Shown here: positions 31,938-41,170 of the stretch, one piece after another
How positions within the stretch are numbered: the first letter of the stretch is position 1
Layout of the letters: every line of letters begins with the position of its first letter
NCBI GenBank assembly: GCA_033557685.1
Contig: JAWQRN010000075.1
Location: 1-41,170, forward strand
DNA: 41,170 nucleotides
Direction of reading: 5' to 3'
From: Sperchopsis tessellata
Lineage: Eukaryota > Arthropoda > Insecta > Coleoptera > Hydrophilidae
Notes under the pieces: model-generated
The model's database searches: none
Told to the model about the DNA's origin: nothing
The model's input: only the letters and a program-made list of their open reading frames with translations
Program-made: the position numbers and the translations under genes

Positions 31938-32780
31938 TTACTGTATTTTACGATGAATATTTGATTTTTGAAAATAAAATTTAATTGGCGTCTTTGTTTT
32001 GATATTTTACTTATTTTTACAATATGCATCAATGTAAGATAATTCCACACTCTGTATTACAGTATTTTTTATATTCTTTCCAGTGCTGACGTGGGGTTAA
32101 TAACCAAACTATTTTAACTAAACAATATTAATTTGTCTACTACATATAGAGTTTTTATTCCTTCACTACCTTACTATCAATATTAATTTATTTTTATTTT
32201 CTATTAAGCTTTGTGGTATAAAGTTTTGTTACAATTGTATGAAGAGTAATTTTTCTGTTAAGGTTGTTTTTTTCTTTGGTCTGTCTTTGGTTAGAATATT
32301 TAAAATATTAATAAATTAATATGTACTTTACGCACATAACTTATCCCTGTGTAAATAGCTCAATTATTATTGTTAATGGTTGGCTTACAATAACTAATTT
32401 AAACTTGAAAATAAATTTATAAAACTTGTATATGTATAGATATGAATGACTAAAGTAAAAAATCTGTATATTATCTTATTGCTTATTGTTATATTTGTAT
32501 TATTTTTATTTATACCTACATTATGTACATAATAAATTTTGTCTATTACGTTATGCCGCCTCATTTTATAATTTCTACCTTAAAAGTAACGGGAGCCATA
32601 AGACAATGCCAATTTGTGTGAACTGTGTGATCTTATATATGAATATAGCAAAGAAAGCCCGAAAATGCGCTGTGAAATCATGCAGGCATATAGCAGAACA
32701 GAGTTTGGAATGGTTTTTTAATGCTCTACAGGAGGAAAATTGGCAGAATATGTACCAAAAATCCAAATCAGAAATATCAA
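31938..32780. other. Non-coding AT-rich stretch
   Basis: Nothing recognisable before the next LINE relic. An open frame from 32486 is low-complexity and continues only partly into LINE-like sequence. Confidence 0.35.
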
Positions 32781-33230
32781 TACAGAAAAGACTGCATCTT
32801 TGCTGCTTATGGATTGAATCAAGGGGGTGTTGTTCTTGTTGCAGTCAATATCAGGTTCAGGAGCAGCAGAGAAACCGAAATCATCATCCCAAATACTATA
32901 GACTTATTGTGTGTTAGCGTGGACCTTGAACTTTCGTCATTTTATTTCATTAATCACTACATCCCCCACCTCCAATCTCCATACCTATAATATAATTCTT
33001 TGAAACCTTTCAATTCATGTGCAAAAATAATATCTTAGAACTAGGCGACTTTAACTTTTCAGGCTTTATAAATCCCGATCCAACAAACCTGATTACCCGA
33101 GAAGCCCTTAACCTTACCTCTTACATCAAATTTACACAATACAATATGTTAATCAACCTCTCTGGCAGGCTTCTAGATTGTCATGATAATGACATAAAAC
33201 ACTTGGGTTACTAAAGAAATAGACTTGCGA
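32780..33230 (+). mobile_element. LINE endonuclease fragment (first copy)
   Basis: The plus strand encodes GLNQGGVVLVAVNIRFRSSR, then TIDLLCVSVDLELSSFYFIN, and after a shift ILELGDFNFSGFINPDPTN. 'R-G-G-G-V-x-I-A-V' and the catalytic 'L-G-D-F-N' are the apurinic-type endonuclease signatures. It is followed by another endonuclease piece, so two related LINE copies abut. Confidence 0.75.
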
Positions 33231-33329
33231 AAATATTGCATGGAAGGACAAGTTGAAATGTGTGCAACTTTACTCCCAACTATACATACATTAGCGGTGT
33301 TCCTTTAATTCCTTTATTAAACATAATAT

Positions 33330-33840
33330 ATTTATCGTTGGAGATTATAATGTGAACCTGCTTGTACAATCAACAAACAAGGAAAATCTTTTGACAGTCA
33401 TGCGTGAAAATGGTTTGCGTCCACTGTTTAATGAGCCGTCAAGAGTAACAGAGACGAGTCATTCATGTATAGACAATTTTTTCTCAAACATTCTTGAAGA
33501 AAACTACCAGACAGAGACAAAAATCTTCACAAAAGGGAGTGTTTGTACTTCACACTGGATGGATCTGAAATGGGAAGATGGCAATTAATAAGAGTCAGGG
33601 ACTTCAGTGGAGAAGACATTCAGATATTCAAAAAGTTAATACAGACTGGAGTGTAATATACAAAAACAACATAGAAGTGGAAGAATCCTTCAAAATGTGC
33701 TACACACAAACTTTAATAAGGCTTTTCCTGAAACTCTAACAGGAGCAACAGTCAAAAAACAAAACATAGATTGGAATACAGATAACCTAAAGCATATAAA
33801 AAATAGATTTGATGCCATCTACACAATCCTTGAAGTTACA

Positions 33841-33875
<35 letters not shown>

Positions 33876-35075
33876 AAGAAAGATCTATGAAGCAAAAAGA
33901 CTAGCAAACAGTCAATTTATTGAAAAATCTTCTGACACAAAAAGCCATCTGGAAATTTGTCAAACTTATCTTAAGATAAATAACAGCAACTTAACAGCCA
34001 ATAGCCTAAACACATATTTCTCTAACATTGGAAAAACCGAGCTCATTAAGGTATCAGACACATTGGACACAACAAGGCTATAAACAATGAAGATTCCTTA
34101 TTCTTAGAACCAGTTACATCACAAGAAATACTAAATATCATAAACAGAATAAAACGGAAGCCAACTAAAGATGTTAATGATAGTTCTACAATTATGTTGA
34201 AGGAAGTAGGTAGTTGTATAACAATGTAACTGACTTTCCTAATAAATAAATGTTTGATGGATGGTGTTTTCCTATTGCGCTAAAGAAAGCAAAAGTAACC
34301 CCAATACTAAAGAAGGGCGAAGCAGACACATGCGGAAATTATCGGCCTATATCAATACTACCGGCAATCTCAAAAGTGTTTGAGACAGCCTTTAAAATGC
34401 GGCTAGTGCATTTTTTCGAAAGGAATAATATAATTAATGGAAACCAACGTGCCTACAGAAAAAATCATTCTACTGTAACACTAATGGTAGATATTATCAG
34501 TCAAATATTAAGGGGTTTTGACGAGGATGGTGGAAAATACTTTTAGATCACCCTCTGCGACCTAAGTAAAGCCTTCGATATGGTGGACAATGAGATACTC
34601 TTGGACAAGATATGGAAGTATGGAATACATGCTATTCCTCATAAATTTATGACATCCTTTCTGAGGGAAAGCTCACAACAAGTTGCCTGGAAAAATGAAG
34701 TCCTAACGGGAGACTAGTAGAGAGAGGAGTGCCGCAGGGATCCATTCTTGGGCCAATTCATTTTCTGCTATATATCAATGATATATAATTGACAATTACC
34801 GGTGTATTCATACTTAACTGCCTACTGTATGTGCACGAGAGAAAGTCAGAATTCTCAACAAATTCTCTTTACCAAGGTTACAATACCAGGAAGAAAAAAA
34901 AATTACTACACCATTTCACAGAGTCAAAATAGCCCATCAAAGTACTAACTATTGGGCACTACTACTATATAATGATCTACCGTAAAACATCAAATGACTC
35001 AAGAAGTGGGTGAAACAGAGATTGGTAGATCTATACCGTACAAGAATACATGAAGTCCAGTGTGTGAAATAAATA
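33330..35075 (+). mobile_element. Jockey/CR1-type LINE relic, endonuclease to 3' end, palm core deleted
   Basis: The plus strand gives IVGDYNVNLLVQSTN and TSHSCIDNFFSNI (endonuclease), a linker interrupted by an AT microsatellite, KKAKVTPILKKGEADTCGNY with RPISILPAISKVFETAF (RT fingers), CDLSKAFDMVDNEILLDKIW with the motif-A Asp (34559-34618), and RGVPQGSILGPIHFLLYIND (34723-34790). It then jumps to a tail with KVTIPGRKKKLL, so the YADD box is lost. It ends near AATAAATAAAAATG at 35068-35082. Confidence 0.87.
33847..33874. repeat. (TA)n microsatellite
   Basis: About 14 uninterrupted TA units in the linker of the LINE relic, read in one frame as a run of Ile-Tyr. Confidence 0.95.
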
Positions 35076-36119
35076 AAAATGTAAAAAACATATTCAATAA
35101 GTTTCTATACAGCGAATGTGCTGTAGACCATCACAAATCTATTTTCTTATCGTGACCCGCATTCCATATGTTTGTACCAAGTAAAATGCTCTAATTTCAA
35201 TTAAGTACAAAAGCAACATCTTGCAAAACAACTACTTAGTGGAAGGAAGGAAAATATCCTTTAAGTGGACAATTCCAGTATTACATAGATTTCGTTCCAT
35301 TCTTACATTCCTATTTCTCTAGGGTAAGTTTTTAAAAGTAACGGTAGTTTTCTCAACAATGGCGGCACCTAACGGTTTCGTAAACAACAAAGATAACGTT
35401 TGTGAGTGCATTGAGTCCATTTTAAACAATCGATTTGTCTTCAACCCTCAATCTGTTTTCAGCCCTGTTCTGCCTTAATGCTCAAAGAGTTTCGGTTCTA
35501 GAAGATATCTATTAGCTTCTGAGTACAAACTTAATATATGTTTGTACTAAATAAACCCCAAATAAAACACTATATGCCAATTAAGTTAACCACATATGTG
35601 CAGGTGAGAGTTTATTACATGGTATATAGTTTCCTGGTGCTTTAGTGTATGCATACATGTTTGTTATTGCATTCTCTTGAAGCAAGAAGACGAGGGACAT
35701 TCTAATCTTTTTCTTATACATAATTCTGGTATTCAAGGTATTTGTTAAAGGTAGTCCTGTGTAGAAATAATGTATTATCGCTAAATCACATTTATTTTTC
35801 TTATTTACATTAGATACATGTATTGTTAAACCTACTAAAAATGCCAAAGTGCTCGAAATACAAGTTAACATAAGGTACACTACACAGTTCGTATTATCTG
35901 TGCAGCTTTTGGATTACTATATCGCAGACTCAAATATCAGAACATACAATAAGTTTTTCGCATAAGTCCAGTATCACCAGTTTGCTTAAAGGTCTCTTCT
36001 TTAACAACCATAGAATCTAAGCAAACATGAATCTTTGTTACTTTATAAAATTCTCTTGTATTGATCAGATATGCACTTTCCGTATAATCTTGGACCAGGT
36101 ACTGGAAGCTCTGGGAAGT
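35076..36119. other. Mostly non-coding stretch with one small CpG-containing ORF
   Basis: An ATG in a good context (CAACAATGGCGGC) at 35359 opens a 39-codon frame, starting MAAPNGFVNNKDNV and ending at 35478. It matches no family I know. It may be a short upstream ORF or a first exon. Minus-strand frames at 35581-35880 and 35937-36170 have no recognisable domain. Confidence 0.25.
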
Positions 36120-37225
36120 CTGTTCCTGAAAGCCTTTTGATAAAGTTGGTAGAAGTGGGATGTGGATCATTTTGGAGAGTTATGGAATACCTCATAAAGT
36201 TTTGAGAATGATATAGATACTGTACGAGAACTACACAGTGAAGCTTGAACGTGTTGAGAGAGTACTGGGAAACATAAATATAGATAGTGGTGTAAGACAG
36301 GGTTGTATACTGTCGCCAATGCTTTTCCTAGTGGTAGTGCATTGGGTTATGAGTAATACTGCTGACAATCTTACTGGAATAGTTAAGGGTTCCATTTCAC
36401 CGATTGGAGAACTTGGAGTTTGCAGATGATGTATGTCTTTTGGCTGAAACAGAGCAACATATGCAACGGAAAACATAGTTGACACGAATAGCTGATAAAG
36501 TTGGACTGAGGATCAATACAAAAAAGACCAAGATAATGGTGGTAAATGGAGAAAAAGAGAGTAGGATATGTGTAAAAGATGAAGAAGTTGAAGAGGTGGA
36601 TGTAAAAAGGAGAATTAGTGATGCAAGAGTTGCTATAACATATTAGGGAACATATGGTCATCAAGAGGGCTTACTAAAGGATTGGATATCAGGCTATTTA
36701 ACTCAAATGTGTAAAGTGTCTTGTTGTATGGAGCAGAGTCTTGGGCAGAAAATAGGTAATGCATTTGTAGAGTGTAGGTATTTGTTAATAAATGCTTGAG
36801 GCAAATATGTAATATCTTTTGGCCAAATTGTGTAAAAAATTATGAACTATGGAGATTAACGGAGCAGGAACATATTAAGTTATCAGTGAGAAGGAGGAAG
36901 TGGAGATGTATTGGGCACACACTAAGAAGGTCTCATGATAGTTTGACCAGACAAGTCCTGGAATACAACTGTGTAGGTAGAAGAAGGGTGGGAAGACCTG
37001 TGGAGACATGGACGAGGGGTGTAACATACGAACACAACCGGAGGGGAATGTCATGGGGGGGAGATTAAGGTTGCAGCTAGAGACAGAGTGAAGTAGAGAG
37101 AATTGACAGATGGGTTCTGTAATGAGTGAGGGTGTAGAAAGAAAATGCGCAGGGCTAGCAACTCTGCCATTTTTTTACAAAACTGCTATAGAAACGCCTT
37201 ACGGCCTCTCAAGGAGTAACAGGAA
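36120..37225 (+). mobile_element. LINE relic, RT palm to 3' end
   Basis: The plus strand in broken frames gives KPFDKVGRSGMWIILESYGI (motif A), NINIDSGVRQGCILSPMLF, EFADDVCLLAETEQHM (YADD as FADD, about 36418-36465), LRINTKKTKIMVVNG, a tail with RRKWRCIGHTLRRSHDSLTR and VGRRRVGRPVETW, and a final RVKWRELTDGF. It ends in the repeated trinucleotide TAAGAAGAAGAAGA at about 37227, typical of this LINE group. It has frameshifts and stops. Confidence 0.88.
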
Positions 37226-37875
37226 TTAAGAAGAAGAAGACGAAAATTCTCTGATGCTTTTAGTGTGTATGCATTACAAACCTTACCTTATCCAGCATTC
37301 AGGAAGACAAGTGATCTTAACCTTTTTTTATCCAAAAACCCGATGTTGTAGCTTTTATATTTCACCGAAATCATAGACTGATGTAGATAGGAGCAGACCA
37401 CAAAGTAATTTATAAACGTATTCATGTGTATAACTAAAGTTTTACCGCTAAAACATATACCAGATCCATTTCTTGTAATTGAAATTGTATTTATATGTAT
37501 TGTTTTAAATCTGCTAAAACCCATCGATATCCACTCAAATAATTAATTTACGACTTGAGCATTTAAACGTTCAAAATGGAATAACATGAATGGGTACATT
37601 AAACACTTAGTTTATATAAGGCGATGCCGAAGATTGTATTGAACAAAAACGAATCAGCATGTGAAATACAACATCACTGATTTTTCGTTTAAAGCACCCA
37701 AGCCTTAACTGCAATGAATCTAAGATTACTTAACATTTTTCTTAAATTAGCAGACAAAGTTTTGTAGTTTAAAATAGACCAAGAGATTTTTTATTCAGCC
37801 AGGATCAGTTTTTGAGATATGATAAACTTCAAATTATTGTTGTTTTCCTGATTGATATTCCCTCTTAGCATGTAT
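37226..37875. other. Non-coding stretch and 3' flank of the IR exon
   Basis: No polyadenylation site stands out. The minus-strand frame at 37288-37524 has no recognisable domain. Confidence 0.3.
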
Positions 37876-38352
37876 TCATCTTTGCAAAAATAATTCACTG
37901 ACGAATGCTACACAAGAGCATAAATATCCAAAAAAGAGTATGTAGAATGCTGTTTGTATGTCCAACAGGGCAAAAGGCTTACGCTTATTACTTGAAAGTT
38001 CTTGGTCATAGCGCTGTTCTAATATTATTCCCTCCAGAAAGTCTTCGTACCATTTTGTTATGAAGCCAGCTTCGAAAAAATTTGAAATGGCTGAATTAAA
38101 CTTTGGCAGGTAGGGTGAGTTTTTAGGAACAATGTATGCAATGAACAGGGAAGAGGGACATTCATTAACAATATGCAACAATGGCAATCCATTTTTCATG
38201 TATTTAGTATGAATCAAGAAGTTAGCATCTTGCTTCCTTTCCATGGCAGCAACATCTTTATAGTATGCAGCTCTGCTTAGAGCACTTGCATTGATCGACA
38301 CCACTTTATCTGATAAACGCTTCATTAACTCATTTCCATCATTTTGGAATAT
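37876..38352 (-). CDS. C-terminal exon of an ionotropic receptor (IR, chemosensory iGluR relative)
   Basis: A minus-strand exon runs from an acceptor (TGTTTTAG) with first base 38352 to a TGA at 37878-37876, open in phase 0 for 158 codons. The first part is the second half of the ligand-binding domain: KRLSDKVVSINASALSRAAY, then IVPKNSPYLPKFNSAISNFF, then EAGFITKWYEDF. Then comes the last membrane helix, LLDIQTAFYILFFGYL, and a short intracellular end. 'S-P-x-L-x-x-F-N-x-A-I-x-x-x-x-E-A-G-F-I-x-K-W' followed by 'F-x-x-L-D-I-Q-x-A-F-Y-I-L' is typical of insect divergent or antennal IRs. The exons for the amino-terminal part, pore and first two helices are not found in the window up to 41170. 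They may lie beyond it, or this may be a remnant. The reading frame itself is intact. Confidence 0.82.
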   Translation of the reverse strand: MFQNDGNELMKRLSDKVVSINASALSRAAYYKDVAAMERKQDANFLIHTKYMKNGLPLLHIVNECPSSLFIAYIVPKNSPYLPKFNSAISNFFEAGFITKWYEDFLEGIILEQRYDQELSSNKRKPFALLDIQTAFYILFFGYLCSCVAFVSELFLQR

Positions 38353-38683
38353 CTAAAACATACATTTACCTAAAGATATGCACAATTACCAATCAATATA
38401 TATCAATAAATAAAATAAAATTTTACAAATGTCGGAATATATCTGTCTGCTGTTGTATGTATCAAAACAAGTATTAAAATTAAAAAATAATATTAGTGCA
38501 TGTGCGTATGTTGATGAATACAGTTATGTGGAACACTTGATTAGTGAGTAAAAACTTAAAATACGTTTTAAAAATAGTTTTACAATACAGGTAACCCCTG
38601 CTTAACGCGATTCGACGAACGCGAATTCGTTATAACGCAGATTGATTTATTCACCAAAATTAATTATTTAAGTCAAAAAAAGA

Positions 38684-39010
38684 CACATAAAAGGGGGTGA
38701 AATTCCGAAAGGAACACCAATTGTCTACAAATTATTTAATACCAGTTTCGAGACATCACGCTTCATATTCAGGACAAACTAGTACTTAAGAAAAAAAATT
38801 AATAAACACCAAAACAAAGGACACGTGGGAATATGTATCGGGCCGAAACTCATGTTTTCTTAGTGTTTACTGATTTTATTATCTTTATTACGAGTTTGTC
38901 CTGAAGATGAGGCGTGATTCCTCGAAACCGGTAGACAATAAATTTATTATTATTAAATAATTTGTAGACAATTGGTGCTTATTTCCGGAGTTTCCCCCCC
39001 TTTTATGTGC
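38684..39010. repeat. Foldback element inserted in the Tigger 5' region, with hammerhead-like motif
   Basis: The left arm (38684-38790) and right arm (about 38878-39010) are reverse complements, with outer ends CACATAAAAGGGGG and its complement, then CACCAATTGTCTACAAATTATTTAAT. The left arm lacks about 19 bp that the right arm has just after its CCGGTA. Both arms carry the CTGAA-ATGA...GAAAC motif, intact only in the right arm. It lies between the Tigger terminus and the transposase frame, and is related to the foldback at 14.2-14.6 kb by this motif and by the right flank. Confidence 0.85.
38896..38938 (+). ncRNA. Hammerhead-ribozyme-like motif (best of three)
   Basis: The elements in order are: stem I 5' strand TTGTC (38896-38900), CTGAAGA (38901-38907), an extra T, stem II GAGG/CCTC (38909-38912 with 38920-38923), GAAA (38924-38927), the palindrome ACCGGT (38927-38932) as minimal stem III, triplet GTA ending at 38933, and stem I 3' strand GACAA (38934-38938). 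The two stem I strands pair perfectly over 5 bp. All conserved blocks of a type I hammerhead are there in the right order. The unpaired T before stem II is the only departure. Confidence 0.55.
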
Positions 39011-40330
39011 AATGTGGAGTACCTCTACTCCTCATCAATATTTTCGTTAAAAAAAGAAAGGTCGTAATCTGATAAGTTTGGAAACAAAATGTAAAGTTAT
39101 TGAAAAATTGAAGCAGGTGTTAGTTTTGCATCTGTTGGCAGAGATTATAATTTGGCAGAATCGACTGTGCGAACAATTTTCAAAAATAAAGACAACTATA
39201 AAAAAGCCAATGAAAGAATTACACTATTAACTGCTACTAATGTGTATCGAACTAGAAGTTTCGTAATTACGGAAATGGAAACATAATTTAGTAATTAGAT
39301 AGACGATTTAAACCAGCGATCTATTCCCATCAGTTCATCACTTAAAAACACAACATTGCGACAAAGAAAAATTTAGGGGAAGCAAAGGTTGGTTTGATCG
39401 CTTTAGAAAACAATCCAACTTACACAATTTAAAAATTATTGGCGAATCAGCTGGTGCTGATTTAGAGACAGCCGGAAATTATCCCAAGGAGTCTCGAGAT
39501 ATTGTAGAAAGAGGTAATAATCCAGCAAATTTGGTGTTTAAAGTGCACGAAACGGCTTTATTCTGGAAGAAGATGCCAACCCGTACATTTATTTTAATGG
39601 TGGAGAAACGTGCATCAGAATTTAAAGCTGCATATGATAGATTAACGCTTCTTTTGGTTGGAAATGCATCAGATCTACCTGTTATTTGGTGGAGCAACCG
39701 TAGAACATGGGTTACACAAACAATATTTGTGGATTGATTCAAAACCTATTTCTATCCAGCTGTAAGAGAATCTTGTCAGAACATCGGTGATGATCCTCGT
39801 GCGCTTTCTCAATTCATTATCTACAGAATTTCCTGTTGAAGTAGTATTTTTGTCACCAAATACTACATCCGTGCTTCAGCCCACGGATCAAGGAGCAATT
39901 GCGACTTTTAAAGCGTACTACACTAGGAGAACTTTCAGTCAGTTCATGGAAGAAACCGATGGAGGAAGCACACAAAATATGAAAGAATAGTGGAAAAATT
40001 ATCACATAATGAAGTTACGCGGCCCTGTATGAAGGGTGTTTGGAAAAAACGGTGAAATTATTCCTGATATATCTACACGCTGCCTGTTAATGATGTTACC
40101 GGTATTATTCAGAAGATTAGCGATATTGCTAGCTTTGTAGGCATCGAATGAGTTGGCGTGGAAGATGTTGAAGAACTGCTACAATCACATGATGAAGGTT
40201 TAACAAATGAGTAACTACAGAAGATGTACCGTTATGTTGATATCGAGAAAGCAGAATCTCTGGAGCCCATCTCGATGTTTGACATAATATTTTGGCAATA
40301 TTCACTTAAATATTTATACCGCATGGGCTA

Positions 40331-41001
40331 ATAAATGCGTTCAATTTTTATATTTCATTTTTGTTTTATAATCCCCATCTCTAGGCGAAGTTTTCTTCTA
40401 AATGTTAGATATCCCTAACGCAAGATTTCTCCTCGCCACATTGAGAGGGCGCTTGCTATATGCAACATTTTATAGCAAGTTGTGTATATTTTATAGTAGT
40501 GGGTTTTGCTGTGAGTCTGGTAGGTTCCAATTACCTAGCCGTACTGATGATCAGTGGGACTGTGTGCGTGTGTGTGTAAGATTTAAGATAGAGTTAAATG
40601 TTAAGTTGAATTTAAATTTGATGTGTTTATAAATGAATATATATTTTAAAATCTGGTAAAGTGCCTTTTTTTCTTAAAGTACTATTAAAAATGCAATGGA
40701 AATTATTGTTTTAGCAGTAACTAAAAATACATTAGAGTCCAATATAAAAGAATTGAGTAAAAAAAAATAAACTAAGTATAAAACAATAGTACACAAGATA
40801 TAATAATAATTATAGAATGAATAAAATATATGCAGTTGGTTTATAATAAAAGTGTACATGGACATATGCTTGGAGACAATAAATGAAGGCTACAAAGTAT
40901 GTTATATAAAAGAATGTAAATTGAGAAAGTTAACTTAAATTAACGAATGAAATGTGCTTACGGAGGAAGGTGTAAAGTAAAAAGGTGTAAAGAATGTTTA
41001 C
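40331..41001. other. Non-coding stretch
   Basis: No exon, transposon core or RNA gene was recognised. A short GT-rich run is at 40561-40577. Confidence 0.35.
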
Positions 41002-41065
41002 CTGGCGACCGTTGCGGGCTGTGGCGTACCTCGACTGACTTTTTTTTGGCGCTCCGGCTTTTATA
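41002..41065 (-). promoter_or_regulatory. Minus-strand core promoter (TATA, Inr, MTE-like, DPE-like) and short first exon
   Basis: On the minus strand, TATAAAAG (41065-41058) is followed 29 nt later by the arthropod initiator TCAGT with A+1 at 41036. Downstream, AGCCCGCAACGG matches 9 of 12 positions of the MTE consensus (one base early), and GGTCG fits the DPE pattern RGWYV at +27 to +31. A splice donor GCCAG|GTAAAC ends the presumed exon at 41002. It could drive a host gene to the left or be part of an LTR-type retroelement; neither is proven. Confidence 0.45.
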
Positions 41066-41170
41066 AGCACAGACGAAGGGTCGACATTCAATGAACCTAC
41101 CGCTAGAGGCACTTTTCAAACCGTGAACATTAACCCCTAAATTGTTAATAATGTTTTAAGAATTTGGGTT

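Larger units (their letters stand above)
38588..40330 (+). mobile_element. Second Tigger/pogo-type transposon relic
   Basis: The left terminus CAGGTAACCCCTGCTTAACG (38588, after TA) resembles Tigger inverted repeats; no matching right end was seen. The transposase is on the plus strand in broken frames. 39050-39280 encodes the N-terminal HTH (NLISLETKCKVIEKLKQ, DYNLAESTVRTIFKNKDNYK). About 39390-39530 encodes the end of the CENP-B domain (WFDRFRKQSNLHNLKIIGES). 39531-39737 encodes the start of the DDE core (KVHETALFWKKMPTRTF, where the usual Asp is His). 39787-39990 encodes VFLSPNTTSVLQPTDQGAIA. It belongs to a different subfamily from the copy at 28.7-31.6 kb and is interrupted by a foldback. 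Confidence 0.88.

Noticed and set aside
33847..33874. Run encoding repeated Ile-Tyr
   Set aside because: It is a TA microsatellite in a dead LINE, not a protein repeat.
35581..36170. Two minus-strand open frames (99 and 77 codons)
   Set aside because: Considered as further chemoreceptor exons, but no receptor motif is present and they lie downstream of the IR stop.
37288..37524. 78-codon minus-strand frame with a hydrophobic stretch
   Set aside because: No recognisable receptor motif or splice signals; treated as chance.

Overview
This is animal nuclear DNA, almost certainly from an insect. It is AT-rich, its genes are split by GT-AG introns, and transposon remnants take up most of the space. 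Four genes are insect or metazoan orthologues: a tamozhennic/SPATA2-like protein, a calcium- and integrin-binding (CIB) protein, a ciliary microtubule inner protein of the CIMIP2C/FAM166C type, and an exon of an ionotropic (chemosensory) receptor. The mix of LINE, Tigger, mariner, piggyBac and hAT relics would suit a large beetle genome, but the species cannot be fixed from this window.

Layout. 1-512 is the end of a Penelope-like element with a GIY-YIG domain. 1110-4029 (+) holds the last two exons of a nuclear protein that resembles the Treslin/MTBP replication factors; its intron contains a LINE relic. 4.8-16.7 kb is a transposon graveyard with LINE, piggyBac, hAT, mariner and Jockey-like pieces and one 440-bp foldback at 14.2-14.6 kb. 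17.0-28.2 kb is the gene-dense core: CIB (+, five exons), CIMIP2C (-, four exons, tail to tail with CIB) and tamo (+, five exons, divergent from CIMIP2C). The introns of tamo carry LINE, hAT and foldback insertions. 28.7-31.6 kb is a complete but dead Tigger element with a nested LINE tail. 31.7-37.2 kb has another foldback and several LINE relics. 37.9-38.35 kb is the last exon of an ionotropic receptor (-). 38.6-40.3 kb is a second Tigger relic interrupted by a foldback. The right edge has a strong-looking minus-strand core promoter.

The genes do not form a pathway. CIB and CIMIP2C are convergent with only about 60 bp between their stop codons, and CIMIP2C and tamo are divergent across about 0.95 kb. 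No operons or CRISPR arrays are present, and none is expected.

The most interesting signal is a recurring motif whose parts fall in hammerhead-ribozyme order: stem I, CUGAAGA, stem II, GAAA, a palindromic stem III, a cleavage triplet, then stem I again. It appears clearly in the right arms of two long foldback elements (14.54 kb and 38.90 kb) and weakly next to the Penelope-like fragment (0.83 kb). All three share an extra U just before stem II, which departs from the usual hammerhead core. Penelope-like elements elsewhere are known to carry small hammerheads, so these foldbacks may be relics of inverted Penelope-type terminal repeats or a derived non-coding family.
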